A stretch of DNA of 56,105 bases from Granulicatella balaenopterae (GCF_900111135.1 NZ_FOGF01000011.1:1-56105); one strand, 5' to 3'; shown: positions 44,609 to 54,067, numbered from the stretch's first letter. The notes: generated from the letters alone by a model not told the origin. Numbers and translations are program-made.

Positions 44609-46510
44609 ATGAAAGATTTACGTGTAGATCATTTACATAAGACATATGGCGAGAAGACTATTTTAGAGGATGTCTCATTTTTAATCAATGAAGGCGATCG
44701 TGTGGGGTTAATCGGTAAGAATGGTACCGGAAAGACGACACTCTTAGATATTCTATCGGGAGTTGATTTTCCAGAAGGAGGCACGATGAAAGCTTCCAAT
44801 GATTACCGTATCGGTTATTTGCGCCAGAATCCATTATTAGATGATGATAAGTCAGTATTTGATGTATTATACCAAGGTGACCACCCAACTTTAGCCACCG
44901 TCAGAAACTATGAACAAATCGTATTACAATTATCACAAAATCCAACCGATGCGACTTTAATGAAGCGCTTTGAAGCACTTGAAGAGGAAATGAATCAAAT
45001 CGATGGTTGGCAATTTGAAGTAAAGATTAAATCAATTTTAAATAAAGTTGGTATTATAGATATTACTAAACGTGTCGGCGACTTATCAGGCGGACAAAAG
45101 CGTCGTGTGGCACTGGCTAAAGTCTTAATTGATGAGCCTGATTTATTATTATTAGATGAACCAACGAACCACCTTGATATGGAAGCTATTCAATGGTTAG
45201 AGACTTACTTAGCGAATTATAAAGGCTCTTTATTACTAGTAACTCATGACCGTTATTTCTTAGAACGTGTAGTGAATCATATGTTCGAATTAGTACATGG
45301 ACGAATTGAGGCATATGAAGGTAATTATCAAACCTATTTAGAAGAGCGTGCTGCACGTGAAGCCATCCAAAGTAAGATGGATCACAAACAAGAACGCTTG
45401 TACCAACAAGAATTGCACTGGATGCGTCAAGGTGCCAAAGCTAGAACAACTAAGCAACAAGCCCGTATCCAACGCTTTGAAACATTAGAAAAAGACGTTA
45501 AAAATAAAACAACTGAACAAGAATTAGAAATTACCGTCGACCAAAAACGCATCGGTAAACGTGTCTTTCAATTAGAAGATATTGACCTATCAATTGCTGG
45601 TCACCAAGTCTTAAAGGATTTTGAATTAATTATCCAATCCAACGCTCGTATTGGGATTATCGGACAGAATGGTATCGGGAAATCAACCCTCTTACATACT
45701 TTAGCAGGCTTATATCATTTTGATAAAGGGACATTCATTACCGGTGAGACCGTTCATATCGCATATTACAAGCAAAATGATATCGATATCCCAATGGACA
45801 AACAAGTTGTACAATATTTACGTGAATATGCTGAAGAAGTTCGTCAAAAGAATGGTGAGGTTGCTTCTATCTCTGAATTATTGGAAACATTTTTATTCCC
45901 ACGTCATATGCATGGGGCGTATATTTCTACTTTATCTGGTGGTGAGCGTCGTCGTTTATACTTATTGAAGCTATTAATGACTAAGCCGAATGTATTATTA
46001 TTAGATGAACCAACGAATGATTTGGATATTGATACATTAACAGTGTTAGAGAAGTTTATTAGCGAATTTAATGGTGCGGTAATTACGGTATCCCATGACC
46101 GTTACTTCTTAGATAAGACATCGGATATTTTACTAGAGATTAAAGGACAAGGCGCATGGGATCTCTTCTATGGTTCGATGAGTGAATATTTGGATGAACA
46201 AAAAATCTTAAAAGAACAAATGATGGAAGAAGCAAAAGAATTAAAAAAAGTAGAAGAAGTAGCTATCGAAGCAGTAAAAGTTGAAAAGAAACGCCGCTTA
46301 ACGTATCATGAACAAAAAGAATGGGATACATTGGAAGATGATATCGCAGCAATTGAAGAAAAGATTAGTACCATTGAAGAAGAAATGCAGACAGTTGGTA
46401 GTGATTTTGCAAAATTACAAGAATTACAAGAAGCACTAGACGCAGCTTCCCTTAACCTCGAAGAAAAATACAATCGCTGGGAAGAATTAGCACCAATTGC
46501 CAACGATTAA
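44609..46510 (+). CDS. ABC-F family ATPase (Uup-like)
   Basis: This 633-residue soluble protein has two ABC ATPase domains and no membrane domain; ABC-F proteins act on stalled ribosomes. First domain: Walker A GKNGTGKTT, signature LSGGQKRRVALAK, Walker B LLLLDEPTNHLD. Second domain: GQNGIGKST, LSGGERRRLYLLK, LLLDEPTNDLD. The interdomain linker is about 80 residues (KMDHKQERLYQQELHWMRQGA and so on), and the C-terminal tail is a charged coiled coil (IEEKISTIEEEMQ), both typical of the Uup branch. No resistance-type features were identified. The start is ATG 44609 after GAGGAGAG; the longer frame begins inside the upstream terminator. Confidence 0.92.
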   Translation: MKDLRVDHLHKTYGEKTILEDVSFLINEGDRVGLIGKNGTGKTTLLDILSGVDFPEGGTMKASNDYRIGYLRQNPLLDDDKSVFDVLYQGDHPTLATVRNYEQIVLQLSQNPTDATLMKRFEALEEEMNQIDGWQFEVKIKSILNKVGIIDITKRVGDLSGGQKRRVALAKVLIDEPDLLLLDEPTNHLDMEAIQWLETYLANYKGSLLLVTHDRYFLERVVNHMFELVHGRIEAYEGNYQTYLEERAAREAIQSKMDHKQERLYQQELHWMRQGAKARTTKQQARIQRFETLEKDVKNKTTEQELEITVDQKRIGKRVFQLEDIDLSIAGHQVLKDFELIIQSNARIGIIGQNGIGKSTLLHTLAGLYHFDKGTFITGETVHIAYYKQNDIDIPMDKQVVQYLREYAEEVRQKNGEVASISELLETFLFPRHMHGAYISTLSGGERRRLYLLKLLMTKPNVLLLDEPTNDLDIDTLTVLEKFISEFNGAVITVSHDRYFLDKTSDILLEIKGQGAWDLFYGSMSEYLDEQKILKEQMMEEAKELKKVEEVAIEAVKVEKKRRLTYHEQKEWDTLEDDIAAIEEKISTIEEEMQTVGSDFAKLQELQEALDAASLNLEEKYNRWEELAPIAND

Positions 46511-46564
46511 GGATAACAAGTTGTTCACTGGAAATGAAGCAATATGGAAAAGGAAGGATAAACA

Positions 46565-47512
46565 ATGACAAAACAATATTTAGATTTTGCAAGACATGTC
46601 CTAGAACAGGGCGCTGTAAAAGATGATCGAACAGGAACGGGAACAAAGAGTGTATTTGGTTATCAGATGCGCTTTGATTTACAAGAGGGATTCCCAATAT
46701 TAACAACTAAACGTGTCCCATTTGGTTTAATTAAAAGTGAATTACTATGGTTTTTAAGAGGGGATACCAATATTCGCTTCTTATTACAACATAATAATCA
46801 CATCTGGGATGAATGGGCTTTTGAACGCTATATCAAGTCTTCTGATTATACAGGACCTGATATGACGAATTTTGGCATCCGTGCACAAAAAGATGAAGAC
46901 TTTAATCGTATCTATCAAGAGCAGAAATTACAATTTTGTGAGAATATCTTAGTTGATGAAGAATTCGCTGAAAAATATGGTGAATTAGGTAATATTTACG
47001 GTTCACAATGGCGTCATTGGCAAGGAGCAAATGGTGAAGTCATTGACCAGATTAAAGATGTGATTGCGACCTTAAAGACGAATCCTGATTCACGTCGTTT
47101 AGTGGTCTCTGCTTGGAATCCAGTTGATGTGCCAACGATGGCTTTACCACCTTGTCATACATTATTCCAGTTCTATGTAGTTGATGGTAAGTTAAGTTGC
47201 CAATTATATCAAAGAAGTGCCGATATCTTTTTGGGTGTACCATTCAATATTGCTAGCTACGCCTTATTAACGCATTTGATTGCCAATGAAGTTGGTTTGG
47301 AAGTGGGCGAATTTATTCATACGATTGGCGATGCTCATTTGTACTTAAATCATCTAGAACAAATCGAACGCCAATTGAATCGTGAACCATATGAATTACC
47401 ACAATTACACTTAAAAGACCCAGAGAAATCTATTTTCGAGGTGGAGTCAGAAGATATTGAATTACTTCATTATCAATCACACCCAGGGATTAAAGCACCA
47501 ATTGCGGTATAG
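46565..47512 (+). CDS. thyA: Thymidylate synthase
   Basis: This 315-residue enzyme makes dTMP from dUMP using methylene-tetrahydrofolate. [13 protein letters not shown] at the N-terminus, [13 protein letters not shown] with the nucleophilic cysteine (about 198), [18 protein letters not shown] and [12 protein letters not shown] are intact. It is about 50 residues longer than the E. coli enzyme because of an insertion around residues 85-140, as in other Lactobacillales. The start ATG 46565 follows AAGGAAGGA. folA follows 163 bases later; together they form the dTMP/folate cycle. Confidence 0.97.
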   Translation: MTKQYLDFARHVLEQGAVKDDRTGTGTKSVFGYQMRFDLQEGFPILTTKRVPFGLIKSELLWFLRGDTNIRFLLQHNNHIWDEWAFERYIKSSDYTGPDMTNFGIRAQKDEDFNRIYQEQKLQFCENILVDEEFAEKYGELGNIYGSQWRHWQGANGEVIDQIKDVIATLKTNPDSRRLVVSAWNPVDVPTMALPPCHTLFQFYVVDGKLSCQLYQRSADIFLGVPFNIASYALLTHLIANEVGLEVGEFIHTIGDAHLYLNHLEQIERQLNREPYELPQLHLKDPEKSIFEVESEDIELLHYQSHPGIKAPIAV

Positions 47513-47675
47513 AGATTCTAGATTCTGGCAAGATAAGATACAGATAAAGATTGCTAAATGAGATGAAAAAGCGCTAGATAAATGGCTTTCTAAAAGATAA
47601 AAAGAAGAATACGAATGAATTCGAACTAAACAGCGCATAATATTTTGGGATAATGAAAGAAGAGGAGGCGAAGAA

Positions 47676-48164
47676 ATGTTAGCTTTTGTATGGGCAGAAG
47701 ATCAGAATCATCTAATCGGTAAAGCTGGCAAATTGCCGTGGTATTTACCGAATGATTTACAATTTTTTAAGGATTTGACTAGTTATCAGACAATTGTCAT
47801 GGGGCGTAAGACTTTTGAAGGGATGGGCAAGCGCTTATTACCAAACCGCCACACAATTATTTTAACGCATGATAAAGATTACGAGGTTCCGGGGGCAGAA
47901 GTTGTAACGGACTATCAAGATATTATATTAGATGCGGCCGAAGAGGATATCTATATCGTTGGTGGGAGTCAGATTTATCAATTGTTTGCTGGGGATGTAG
48001 ATGTCTTATATCGTACAGTTATTGAAGCGGAATTTAGTGGGGATAGCTATTTTCCAGAATTGGATTGGGAGCAATTCTCTTTAGTGAAGACCATTGAAGG
48101 GATTGTAGATAGCAAGAACTTATTCCCACACCGATTTGAAATGTATCATAGAATGGAAAGTTAG
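47676..48164 (+). CDS. folA: Dihydrofolate reductase
   Basis: This 162-residue enzyme regenerates tetrahydrofolate from the dihydrofolate that ThyA makes. MLAFVWAEDQNHLIGKAGKLPWYLPNDLQFFK holds the Met20-like loop and the active-site acid (ND in the PNDL motif). VMGRKTFEGMGKRLLPNR and IYIVGGSQIYQLF bind NADPH. The start ATG 47676 lies behind GAGGAGG. The thyA-folA gap (47513-47675) shows no promoter I trust, so co-transcription is likely. ung starts 8 bases after the stop. Confidence 0.96.
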   Translation: MLAFVWAEDQNHLIGKAGKLPWYLPNDLQFFKDLTSYQTIVMGRKTFEGMGKRLLPNRHTIILTHDKDYEVPGAEVVTDYQDIILDAAEEDIYIVGGSQIYQLFAGDVDVLYRTVIEAEFSGDSYFPELDWEQFSLVKTIEGIVDSKNLFPHRFEMYHRMES

Positions 48165-48172
48165 GGGATTAG

Positions 48173-48829
48173 ATGACAGACTGGCAAGAATTATTACAAG
48201 AAGAACAAGCAAAAGATTATTATCATGAATTACAAAACTTTATTGCACATGAGCGACTAACTAAGACTATTTTCCCGCCTGAAGAAGAGGTCTTTAATGC
48301 ATTTCATTATACGCCATATCAAGATGTGAAAGTGGTGATTCTAGGACAAGACCCCTATCACGGAGAACGGCAATCACATGGCTTAAGCTTTTCTGTTAAA
48401 AAAGGAGTCAAAATCCCACCCTCATTGCGTAATATCTATCAAGAATTAGAAGCAGATCTTGGGATTAAAGCTCCCAATCATGGTGAGTTAACGTCTTGGG
48501 CACAGCAAGGAGTCTTATTACTGAATACGGTCTTAACCGTTGAAAAAGCAAAGGCGAATAGCCATCGAGGAAAGGGCTGGGAAAAGTTTACTGATCAAGT
48601 TATTCGTCTCTTGAATGAGCGTGAAGAGCCGATTATATTCGTCTTATGGGGCAATCCCGCCAAAACGAAAAAAGCCTTTATCGATACTACTAAACATAAG
48701 ATTATTGAATCTACTCACCCAAGTCCTTTATCAGCTTATCGAGGATTTCTCGGTAGCAAACCCTTTAGCCAAATTAATCAACAATTAATAAAATGGGATA
48801 AAGAACCGATAAACTGGGAAATAAAATAA
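48173..48829 (+). CDS. ung: Uracil-DNA glycosylase
   Basis: This 218-residue family 1 glycosylase removes uracil from DNA. The water-activating motif GQDPYHG (about 61-67), LLLNTVLTVE in the middle, LWGNPA and the minor-groove loop HPSPLSAYRGFLG are complete. Clustering directly behind thyA and folA makes sense, since uracil misincorporation rises when dTMP is short. No strong ribosome site precedes ATG 48173 (GGGGATTAG), suggesting coupling to folA. Confidence 0.97.
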   Translation: MTDWQELLQEEQAKDYYHELQNFIAHERLTKTIFPPEEEVFNAFHYTPYQDVKVVILGQDPYHGERQSHGLSFSVKKGVKIPPSLRNIYQELEADLGIKAPNHGELTSWAQQGVLLLNTVLTVEKAKANSHRGKGWEKFTDQVIRLLNEREEPIIFVLWGNPAKTKKAFIDTTKHKIIESTHPSPLSAYRGFLGSKPFSQINQQLIKWDKEPINWEIK

Positions 48830-48878
48830 AAGCTTGTGAATAAATTTGAAAAATTAATTTAGTAAAATAATGATTATA

Positions 48879-48887
48879 TGCTATAAT
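48879..48887 (+). promoter_or_regulatory. Extended -10 promoter of the ypmS-like gene
   Basis: TGcTATAAT at 48879-48887 gives a leader of only about 20 bases to ATG 48914 and supports that start. Confidence 0.7.
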
Positions 48888-48913
48888 AAGAGAATAGTAT
48901 GAGGAGGAATCAG

Positions 48914-49522
48914 ATGAATACTAAGAAGAAAAATCCTTGGAAAGTCGCTTTTTTCACTTTAACAGCAACAATCTTTGTGATACCGATTGGCTTTTATGCA
49001 GGGCTAGCCTATTTAAATGCTAGTCATTCACAAAAAGAAGATCAAAGTACAACGAATATAAAAGCGCCAAGTGAAGAATATATTCAAACGGACCTTAGTC
49101 TAACGAAGGAAGCCTTCCAAAAAATGATGCAAACATATCTAGGTGACAAATTAGCTAATGGGAAAGTTGAAGTCTCTGACGACATCAAGATTTCTGGCAC
49201 ACAAAAAATATTAGGAATTGATGTGGCGTATGCATTAACGACTCAGCCCTATGTTACTGAGGCAGGGGATTTGCAGTTGAAGATAACGTCTATTAATTTG
49301 TCTCATATTGAATTGCCAAAAACTATCGTACTATCACTATTGTCAACGCAAGTCGAGTTACCGGACTTTGTGGAAGTAGACGCCAATAACAAATTGGTCG
49401 AACTAAAGCTATCTGAACTAACTTTGCCAAAAGACATTAAAATATTGGCGAAAACTTGCCAACTTCAGGATGATAAGATTGTCTTTACGATTTTCTTTAA
49501 GCCTGAATTACTAAAAAACTAA
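48914..49522 (+). CDS. YpmS-like DUF2140 membrane-anchored protein
   Basis: This 202-residue protein has a basic N-terminus (MNTKKKNPWK), one membrane helix (about 12-34) and an extracytoplasmic domain. The domain pattern of alternating strands (DIKISGTQKILGIDVAYALTT, LQLKITSINLSHIELP) and the ending KIVFTIFFKPELL fit the DUF2140/YpmS family, function unknown. The start is ATG 48914; the frame's earlier ATG (48899) overlaps the AGGAGG ribosome site itself. deoD follows after 21 bases with a separate site. Confidence 0.8.
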   Translation: MNTKKKNPWKVAFFTLTATIFVIPIGFYAGLAYLNASHSQKEDQSTTNIKAPSEEYIQTDLSLTKEAFQKMMQTYLGDKLANGKVEVSDDIKISGTQKILGIDVAYALTTQPYVTEAGDLQLKITSINLSHIELPKTIVLSLLSTQVELPDFVEVDANNKLVELKLSELTLPKDIKILAKTCQLQDDKIVFTIFFKPELLKN

Positions 49523-49543
49523 TTGGAAAAGGGGAATAATAAC

Positions 49544-50254
49544 ATGAGTGTACACATTGCAGCAGAAAAAGGACAAGTAGCAGAATCAGTATTAATGCCG
49601 GGAGATCCATTACGTGCGAAATATATTGCTGAGACTTACTTAACAGATGTAGAACAATATAATACAGTTCGTAATATGTTTGGTTATACTGGATACTACA
49701 AAGGTAAACGCGTGTCAGTTCAAGGATCAGGAATGGGTATTCCTTCAATGATGATTTATGCGAATGAATTATATACAGAATATGATGTAAAACGTATCTT
49801 CCGTGTAGGTTCAGCTGGCGCAATCCAAAAAGATGTTCATGTACGTGACGTTGTCTTAGCACAAGGCGCAACTACTGACTCTTCAGTAATCAATAACATC
49901 TTCCAAAACCAAGTAACATATGCACCAATCGCAACATTTGAATTATTAGACAAATCATATCACATTGCTAAAGAACGCAACCTAAACGTTCACGTAGGTA
50001 ATGTATTATCAGCAGACCGTTTTTATAATGCTGAATTAGATAAACAAAAATTAGCTGACTATGGTGTCTTAGCTGTAGAAATGGAAGCAGCAGGATTATA
50101 TGCTTTAGCTGCACAACATAATCGTCAAGCATTATCAATCTTAACAATCAGTGACCATATCTTAACTGGTGAAGAAACAACATCAGAAGAACGTGAAAAA
50201 ACATTTAATGATATGATGGAGATTGCATTAGATACTATTATTGCTTGTGACTAG
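49544..50254 (+). CDS. deoD: Purine-nucleoside phosphorylase DeoD
   Basis: This 236-residue hexameric phosphorylase splits purine (deoxy)nucleosides into base and (deoxy)ribose 1-phosphate. [30 protein letters not shown] is the classic start. [25 protein letters not shown] and [12 protein letters not shown] form the phosphate and purine sites, and [11 protein letters not shown] carries the catalytic aspartate. The start is ATG 49544 after AAAGGGGAA. Codons are strongly GAA/AAA/GTA biased, so it is likely well expressed. Confidence 0.97.
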   Translation: MSVHIAAEKGQVAESVLMPGDPLRAKYIAETYLTDVEQYNTVRNMFGYTGYYKGKRVSVQGSGMGIPSMMIYANELYTEYDVKRIFRVGSAGAIQKDVHVRDVVLAQGATTDSSVINNIFQNQVTYAPIATFELLDKSYHIAKERNLNVHVGNVLSADRFYNAELDKQKLADYGVLAVEMEAAGLYALAAQHNRQALSILTISDHILTGEETTSEEREKTFNDMMEIALDTIIACD

Positions 50255-50269
50255 AAGGCGGATTTATAG

Positions 50270-51838
50270 ATGGATAAATTTAACAAAGAGCATACCACAC
50301 CCCAAGATAGTAAAAAGGAAGTATCAGAAGAACTTACTGAAGGACCGATCACAACAGAAGAGTCACAAAATTCCAAAGAATCAAGCTATATTCACATGAA
50401 GAAGTCGACTTTTAATTCAATCATTGCTGCCTTAATTGTGGTGATTGCTTTTATGACGGCTTTTGTTACGGTATTTGTCGATCATCAAGTCATTCAGAAA
50501 AAGATGACGAATGAGGCAGAATATAGTATCGGTTTACCACCAAAAGACTTTAAACGCTTTGAAGTCGTCTACTCTTACTTGAAAAATGGCTATGTTGACG
50601 AAACTGTCACATCCCAACAACTAATAGATGGAGCGATTCGTGGGATGACCGATTCACTAGAAGATCCTTATACCGTCTATCTTATGAACGAAGAAACAGA
50701 AGCTATCGATGAGACCATTACAGGTTCTTTTGCCGGGATTGGTTCCGAATTAAAAAATGAGAATGGCATGGTTGTAATTAGTACACCAATTGAAGGCACA
50801 CCTTCACAAAAAGCGGGTCTACAACCAAATGATGTCATTTATAAGGTTGATGGTAAAGATGTTACAGGATGGCCTGTCTCTGATGTTGTGAAGATTGTTC
50901 GTGGTGAAGTGGGAACAGATGTCACATTAACCATTATTCGTCAAGGACAAGAATTAGACATTACCATTACCCGTGAAGAGATTCCAGTCATTACCGTTCG
51001 AGGAGAACTTGATCAACAAGTCCCATCGATTGGACGAGTAACGATTTCTAACTTTTCGTTGAATACGGATCAAGAATTAGAAAAAGTCGTTAGTGATTTA
51101 CGTCAGCAAGGGGCAACCTCATTTGTATTTGATGTGCGATATAATCCGGGAGGTTTACTCAACCAAGCATTACGTATCGCCAATATGTTCTTATTAGAGC
51201 AAGAACCCATTATGCAAATTGAAGACCGCCAAGGTAAAATCACTGAATACCATGCCGAAAAGACTAAGATGGGCGACTTTAAAATTACTGAACCTTATGT
51301 CTTATTAGTCAATAAAGGAAGCGCAAGTGCTGCCGAAATCTTAACAGGTGCATTACAAGAATCAGCCAATGCAACGATTATCGGAACTAAAACATATGGT
51401 AAAGGAACCGTTCAAACAGTGATTGATGTGACGGATAATAGCGAACTAAAATATACCAATGCCAAATGGTTAACCCCAAATGGCAACTGGATTCATAAAG
51501 AAGGGATTACTCCAACAATTGAAGTAGCATTACCAGATTATGCCTTTTTATCGATATTGGATACAAGTGTTGAACCGCAATCTGGTGATGTATCAGCAAA
51601 TGTGCGTAATCTTGAATTAATGTTAGAAGCCTTTGGGTATCCAGTAGTCGTTGATGGATATTTTGATGAAGCAACAACAAAAGCAGTGACACAGTATCAA
51701 TCAAGTAAGGAATTAGACCCAACAGGAATTGTCGATGAAAAAACAGCCAATGCCCTAATGGATGACATTCGCCAATTGATTGAACAAAATGATACCCAGT
51801 ACAAAAAAGCAGTTGACTATCTAACTACAAAAGAATAG
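50270..51838 (+). CDS. C-terminal processing peptidase (CtpA, S41) with peptidoglycan-binding domain
   Basis: This 522-residue membrane-anchored serine protease has an acidic 45-residue cytosolic start, one membrane helix (about 47-70), a helical N-domain (PPKDFKRFEVVYSYLKNGYVD), a PDZ domain (about 150-235; GSFAGIGSEL, GLQPNDVIYKVDG) and the S41 protease domain with KGSASAAEILTGAL (nucleophile Ser) and GTKTYGKGTVQ (catalytic Lys). The final part (about 440-500, VRNLELMLEAFGYPVVVDGYFDEAT) is a PG_binding_1 domain that ties it to the cell wall. It processes secreted or wall proteins; targets unknown. lepB starts 13 bases later. Confidence 0.94.
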   Translation: MDKFNKEHTTPQDSKKEVSEELTEGPITTEESQNSKESSYIHMKKSTFNSIIAALIVVIAFMTAFVTVFVDHQVIQKKMTNEAEYSIGLPPKDFKRFEVVYSYLKNGYVDETVTSQQLIDGAIRGMTDSLEDPYTVYLMNEETEAIDETITGSFAGIGSELKNENGMVVISTPIEGTPSQKAGLQPNDVIYKVDGKDVTGWPVSDVVKIVRGEVGTDVTLTIIRQGQELDITITREEIPVITVRGELDQQVPSIGRVTISNFSLNTDQELEKVVSDLRQQGATSFVFDVRYNPGGLLNQALRIANMFLLEQEPIMQIEDRQGKITEYHAEKTKMGDFKITEPYVLLVNKGSASAAEILTGALQESANATIIGTKTYGKGTVQTVIDVTDNSELKYTNAKWLTPNGNWIHKEGITPTIEVALPDYAFLSILDTSVEPQSGDVSANVRNLELMLEAFGYPVVVDGYFDEATTKAVTQYQSSKELDPTGIVDEKTANALMDDIRQLIEQNDTQYKKAVDYLTTKE

Positions 51839-51851
51839 GAGGGTGGAGTTT

Positions 51852-52583
51852 TTGCGATATAGTAAAGAACCGATTGAAGAAGTCGCGCAGGAATTTGTTC
51901 CACGTAATGACCTCTATCGTGTAAAACGTTCCAAAAAGAAAAAACATAAAAAGAAAGGCCCTAATAGTCGTCATAATAAATACCATCAAGAAAAAGAGAA
52001 AAAATCTCTTCTTCACGAAATTTATGATTATATCATATCAATTGTGATAGCATTAGGTGTCTTATTCTTATTATATACTTATGTGGGATATCCCTTTACG
52101 ATTAGTGGAGATTCTATGTATCCTACATTACATGATGGCGACAAAATGATTATGAGTAAGTTAAATTCGATTGATCGTTTTGATATTGTTGTCGTGGATT
52201 CTCCTGATGAGACCGAAAAATACATCAAACGAGTTATCGGCATGCCTGGTGATGAGATTTCAGTATTCCAAGGTCAATTATTTATTAATAATGAATTAGT
52301 AGAACAACCATTCATTAACCAAGACTTACCACCAGATGAAAAGACTGTGACGATTGACGACTTTTCATTATATGGCTTGACTGGTGAACGAGTGGTACCT
52401 GAAGGGAAATATTTTGTAATGGGAGATAATCGTGGCGTATCTAAGGATAGTCGTATGATCGGCTTTATCTCAAAAGAACATATCTTAGGAGAAGCCGTCT
52501 TTACTTTCTGGCCAATATTTCCTGATAATCGCGTAGGAATGGTTAAAAAATATCCCGATCTATATGTCGAGCAAACAGAATAA
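51852..52583 (+). CDS. lepB: Signal peptidase I
   Basis: This protein of about 243 residues is a Ser/Lys membrane protease that removes signal peptides from secreted proteins. Catalytic S88 sits in SGDSMYP and K126 in YIKRVIGMPGDE; GDNRGVSKDSR is box E. Unusually, about 55 residues precede the single membrane helix (about 58-78), and they are extremely basic (SKKKKHKKKG and EKEKKS). TTG 51852 is the preferred start, nine bases after AGGAGG (51837-51842); GTG 51843 overlaps that site. A strong terminator follows, ending the ctpA-lepB unit. Confidence 0.93.
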   Translation: MRYSKEPIEEVAQEFVPRNDLYRVKRSKKKKHKKKGPNSRHNKYHQEKEKKSLLHEIYDYIISIVIALGVLFLLYTYVGYPFTISGDSMYPTLHDGDKMIMSKLNSIDRFDIVVVDSPDETEKYIKRVIGMPGDEISVFQGQLFINNELVEQPFINQDLPPDEKTVTIDDFSLYGLTGERVVPEGKYFVMGDNRGVSKDSRMIGFISKEHILGEAVFTFWPIFPDNRVGMVKKYPDLYVEQTE

Positions 52584-52588
52584 TATAA

Positions 52589-52628
52589 AAAGCAGTTAGC
52601 GCCATAGTGGTGTTAGCTGCTTTTTTTT
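52589..52628 (+). terminator. Intrinsic terminator after lepB
   Basis: A 13-bp stem (52591-52603 with 52609-52621, three G-U) is followed by eight T. Confidence 0.9.
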
Positions 52629-52862
52629 GCTTCAAACATGATTAAAACCATGATGAAAATAAAAACTTTTTTAACCCCATTGATGGCTAGGCGGGGCTTA
52701 GTTTTCAGTGGGTTTTCTTTTTGATGTAAATACAAAAATCGTCATTTTCATGAAAAATCTTTCTCGCTATGGGTGTTGATGATATTTGATTTACATTTAT
52801 ATAAAGATGATTTTTATTGCAATTAAATAACTTATTTTCTTCTTTTAGCTACTTTTTCACAT
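52629..52862. other. AT-rich stretch before the sigma factor gene
   Basis: There is no recognisable gene. A second hairpin, TAACCCC (52672-52678) with GGGGCTTA (52693-52700, one bulge), is present without a clean T-run. Base composition turns more AT-rich here, marking the change from housekeeping genes to the accessory block. Confidence 0.5.
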
Positions 52863-52891
52863 TAGACAAGCCTTTTACTATTTTATATCTT
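52863..52891 (+). promoter_or_regulatory. Promoter of the sigma factor gene
   Basis: TAGACA (52863-52868), exactly 17 bases and TATCTT (52886-52891) are found. RNA would start near 52898, about 52 bases before ATG 52950. Confidence 0.6.
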
Positions 52892-52949
52892 ATAGGCGAA
52901 CAAGGCCTTGTATCTTTTTTGGGTAGCGCGCCCAAGGAAGGCAAATAAG

Positions 52950-53525
52950 ATGGAACAACAGCAACACCAATTAACAATGATGGAAGAAGAATGGGTAGTA
53001 GAACAGTTTGAAGGGATGGTAAGGAAGCAATTATTCCGCATGAATATCTCGTATTATCATGCCGATTATGAGGATTTATTGCAAGAAGGCCGATTAGTCG
53101 TATTGAAGACTGCCAGTGAATTTGTGGTGGATTGGAATGATGAAGTGGATGTTGGACGCTTTATGTGTCTAGCAGGCAAGCGTATTCGTTGGCGTTTGCT
53201 TGACTTTTTACGACATAACCAAAGAGAAGCCGCAGTATCTTGTGATGATGAAGAATTTTATTATTTGGAGGATGAAGACATCGCACTAGACCAAGAGCTA
53301 GAACAAGTTACCTTAATGAAAGAAGTTAGAAAAGCCCTTAACGATGAAGAATGGCAGTTAGTAGTAGCTTTAATGGATGCAGACAGACCACGAACACAAA
53401 TAGCAAAAGATTTCCATATGAGTCGCAAGATATTATATACCAAACGAAAAGAATTACAGAAAAAATTAAAAAAAGTTCTAAAAAACTGGAACACATCCAA
53501 ACCTAATAACGCTATTAAGATGTAG
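52950..53525 (+). CDS. ComX/SigH-like alternative sigma factor
   Basis: This 191-residue sigma-70-type factor has only regions 2 and 4. Region 2: the helix around YEDLLQEGRLVVLKT (about 40-55) is the core-binding DxLxxEG motif, followed by GKRIRWRLLDFLRHNQRE (about 80-98), the -10 recognition/melting part. A very acidic linker (DDEEFYYLEDEDIALDQELEQ) leads to region 4 with EWQLVVALMDADRPRTQIAKDFHMSRKILYTKRKELQKKL (about 130-172), an HTH. Size and layout resemble ComX/SigX of streptococci and SigH rather than ECF factors. The start is ATG 52950 after AAGGAAGG. Two small genes and a lysin follow without a terminator, so its targets may include this operon. A link to competence is speculative. 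Confidence 0.85.
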   Translation: MEQQQHQLTMMEEEWVVEQFEGMVRKQLFRMNISYYHADYEDLLQEGRLVVLKTASEFVVDWNDEVDVGRFMCLAGKRIRWRLLDFLRHNQREAAVSCDDEEFYYLEDEDIALDQELEQVTLMKEVRKALNDEEWQLVVALMDADRPRTQIAKDFHMSRKILYTKRKELQKKLKKVLKNWNTSKPNNAIKM

Positions 53526-53567
53526 AGGTCATGACACTACAAAAAACAAACAAAGGAGAGAATAAAC

Positions 53568-53780
53568 ATGGCAAAAGTATTTGAGAAAGCAGCGATTGAA
53601 TTATATCACGACGACTTAGAAAAAGGACGTACACTAAAATTCAAAACATTAGGAGATGTAAAAGAAGGCGTCAGCGAAGAAGCCATTAAAAAAGTCGCAA
53701 AAGCCGTTGACCGTATCGCCAAAGAAGATATGACTTATGCAATGCATGTAACACGTGAACGTTGCCTAATGGATGACTAA
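53568..53780 (+). CDS. DUF1659-like small protein
   Basis: This 70-residue soluble protein has a beta-type start followed by KFKTLGDVKEGVSEEAIKKVAKAVDRIAK, fitting the DUF1659 pattern of a strand, a short 'FxNVK'-like turn and one helix. The family is found in Bacilli, usually next to DUF2922, as here, and has no assigned function. A very clear ribosome site (AAAGGAGAG) precedes ATG 53568. It lies 42 bases after the sigma gene with no terminator between. C-ending codons (gtc, gcc, gac) are more frequent than in the sigma gene. Confidence 0.65.
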   Translation: MAKVFEKAAIELYHDDLEKGRTLKFKTLGDVKEGVSEEAIKKVAKAVDRIAKEDMTYAMHVTRERCLMDD

Positions 53781-53818
53781 CAAACAACTTAACACAAACA
53801 AAATAAGGAGGAAGAACA

Positions 53819-54055
53819 ATGAGTGAAACAAAAGTAGTCGCAAAATTAAGCTTTATCGATGGAGAAAATAAGAAAAAATCATTAAGCATCAATAACCCAG
53901 TACCAGAATTCAACCAAGAAATGGCCCAACAAGCAATGGAAGACATTATCCAAGCAGATGCCTTTGAAGTTGAAGGAGTCGCAAAATACGTCAAAAAAGA
54001 CAGCGCAGAATTAATTGAAACAACCCGCACATCGATTTTTGATGCAAAACCATAA
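53819..54055 (+). CDS. DUF2922-like small protein
   Basis: This 78-residue soluble protein matches the DUF2922 pattern: an N-terminal beta hairpin (VVAKLSFIDGENKKKSLSINNP), then a helix (NQEMAQQAMEDIIQADAFE) and a final strand with KYVKKDSAELIETTR. Function unknown. DUF1659 and DUF2922 proteins typically occur as neighbours, often with a third tiny membrane protein of the YvrJ family, which is absent here. It starts at ATG 53819 behind AAGGAGGAAG and is 38 bases after the previous gene. Confidence 0.7.
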   Translation: MSETKVVAKLSFIDGENKKKSLSINNPVPEFNQEMAQQAMEDIIQADAFEVEGVAKYVKKDSAELIETTRTSIFDAKP

Positions 54056-54067
54056 ATAAATAGCAGA

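Noticed and set aside
44609-46510. Antibiotic-resistance ABC-F protein
   Set aside because: The C-terminal coiled coil and the general layout point to the housekeeping Uup-type branch; nothing specific to resistance proteins was seen.
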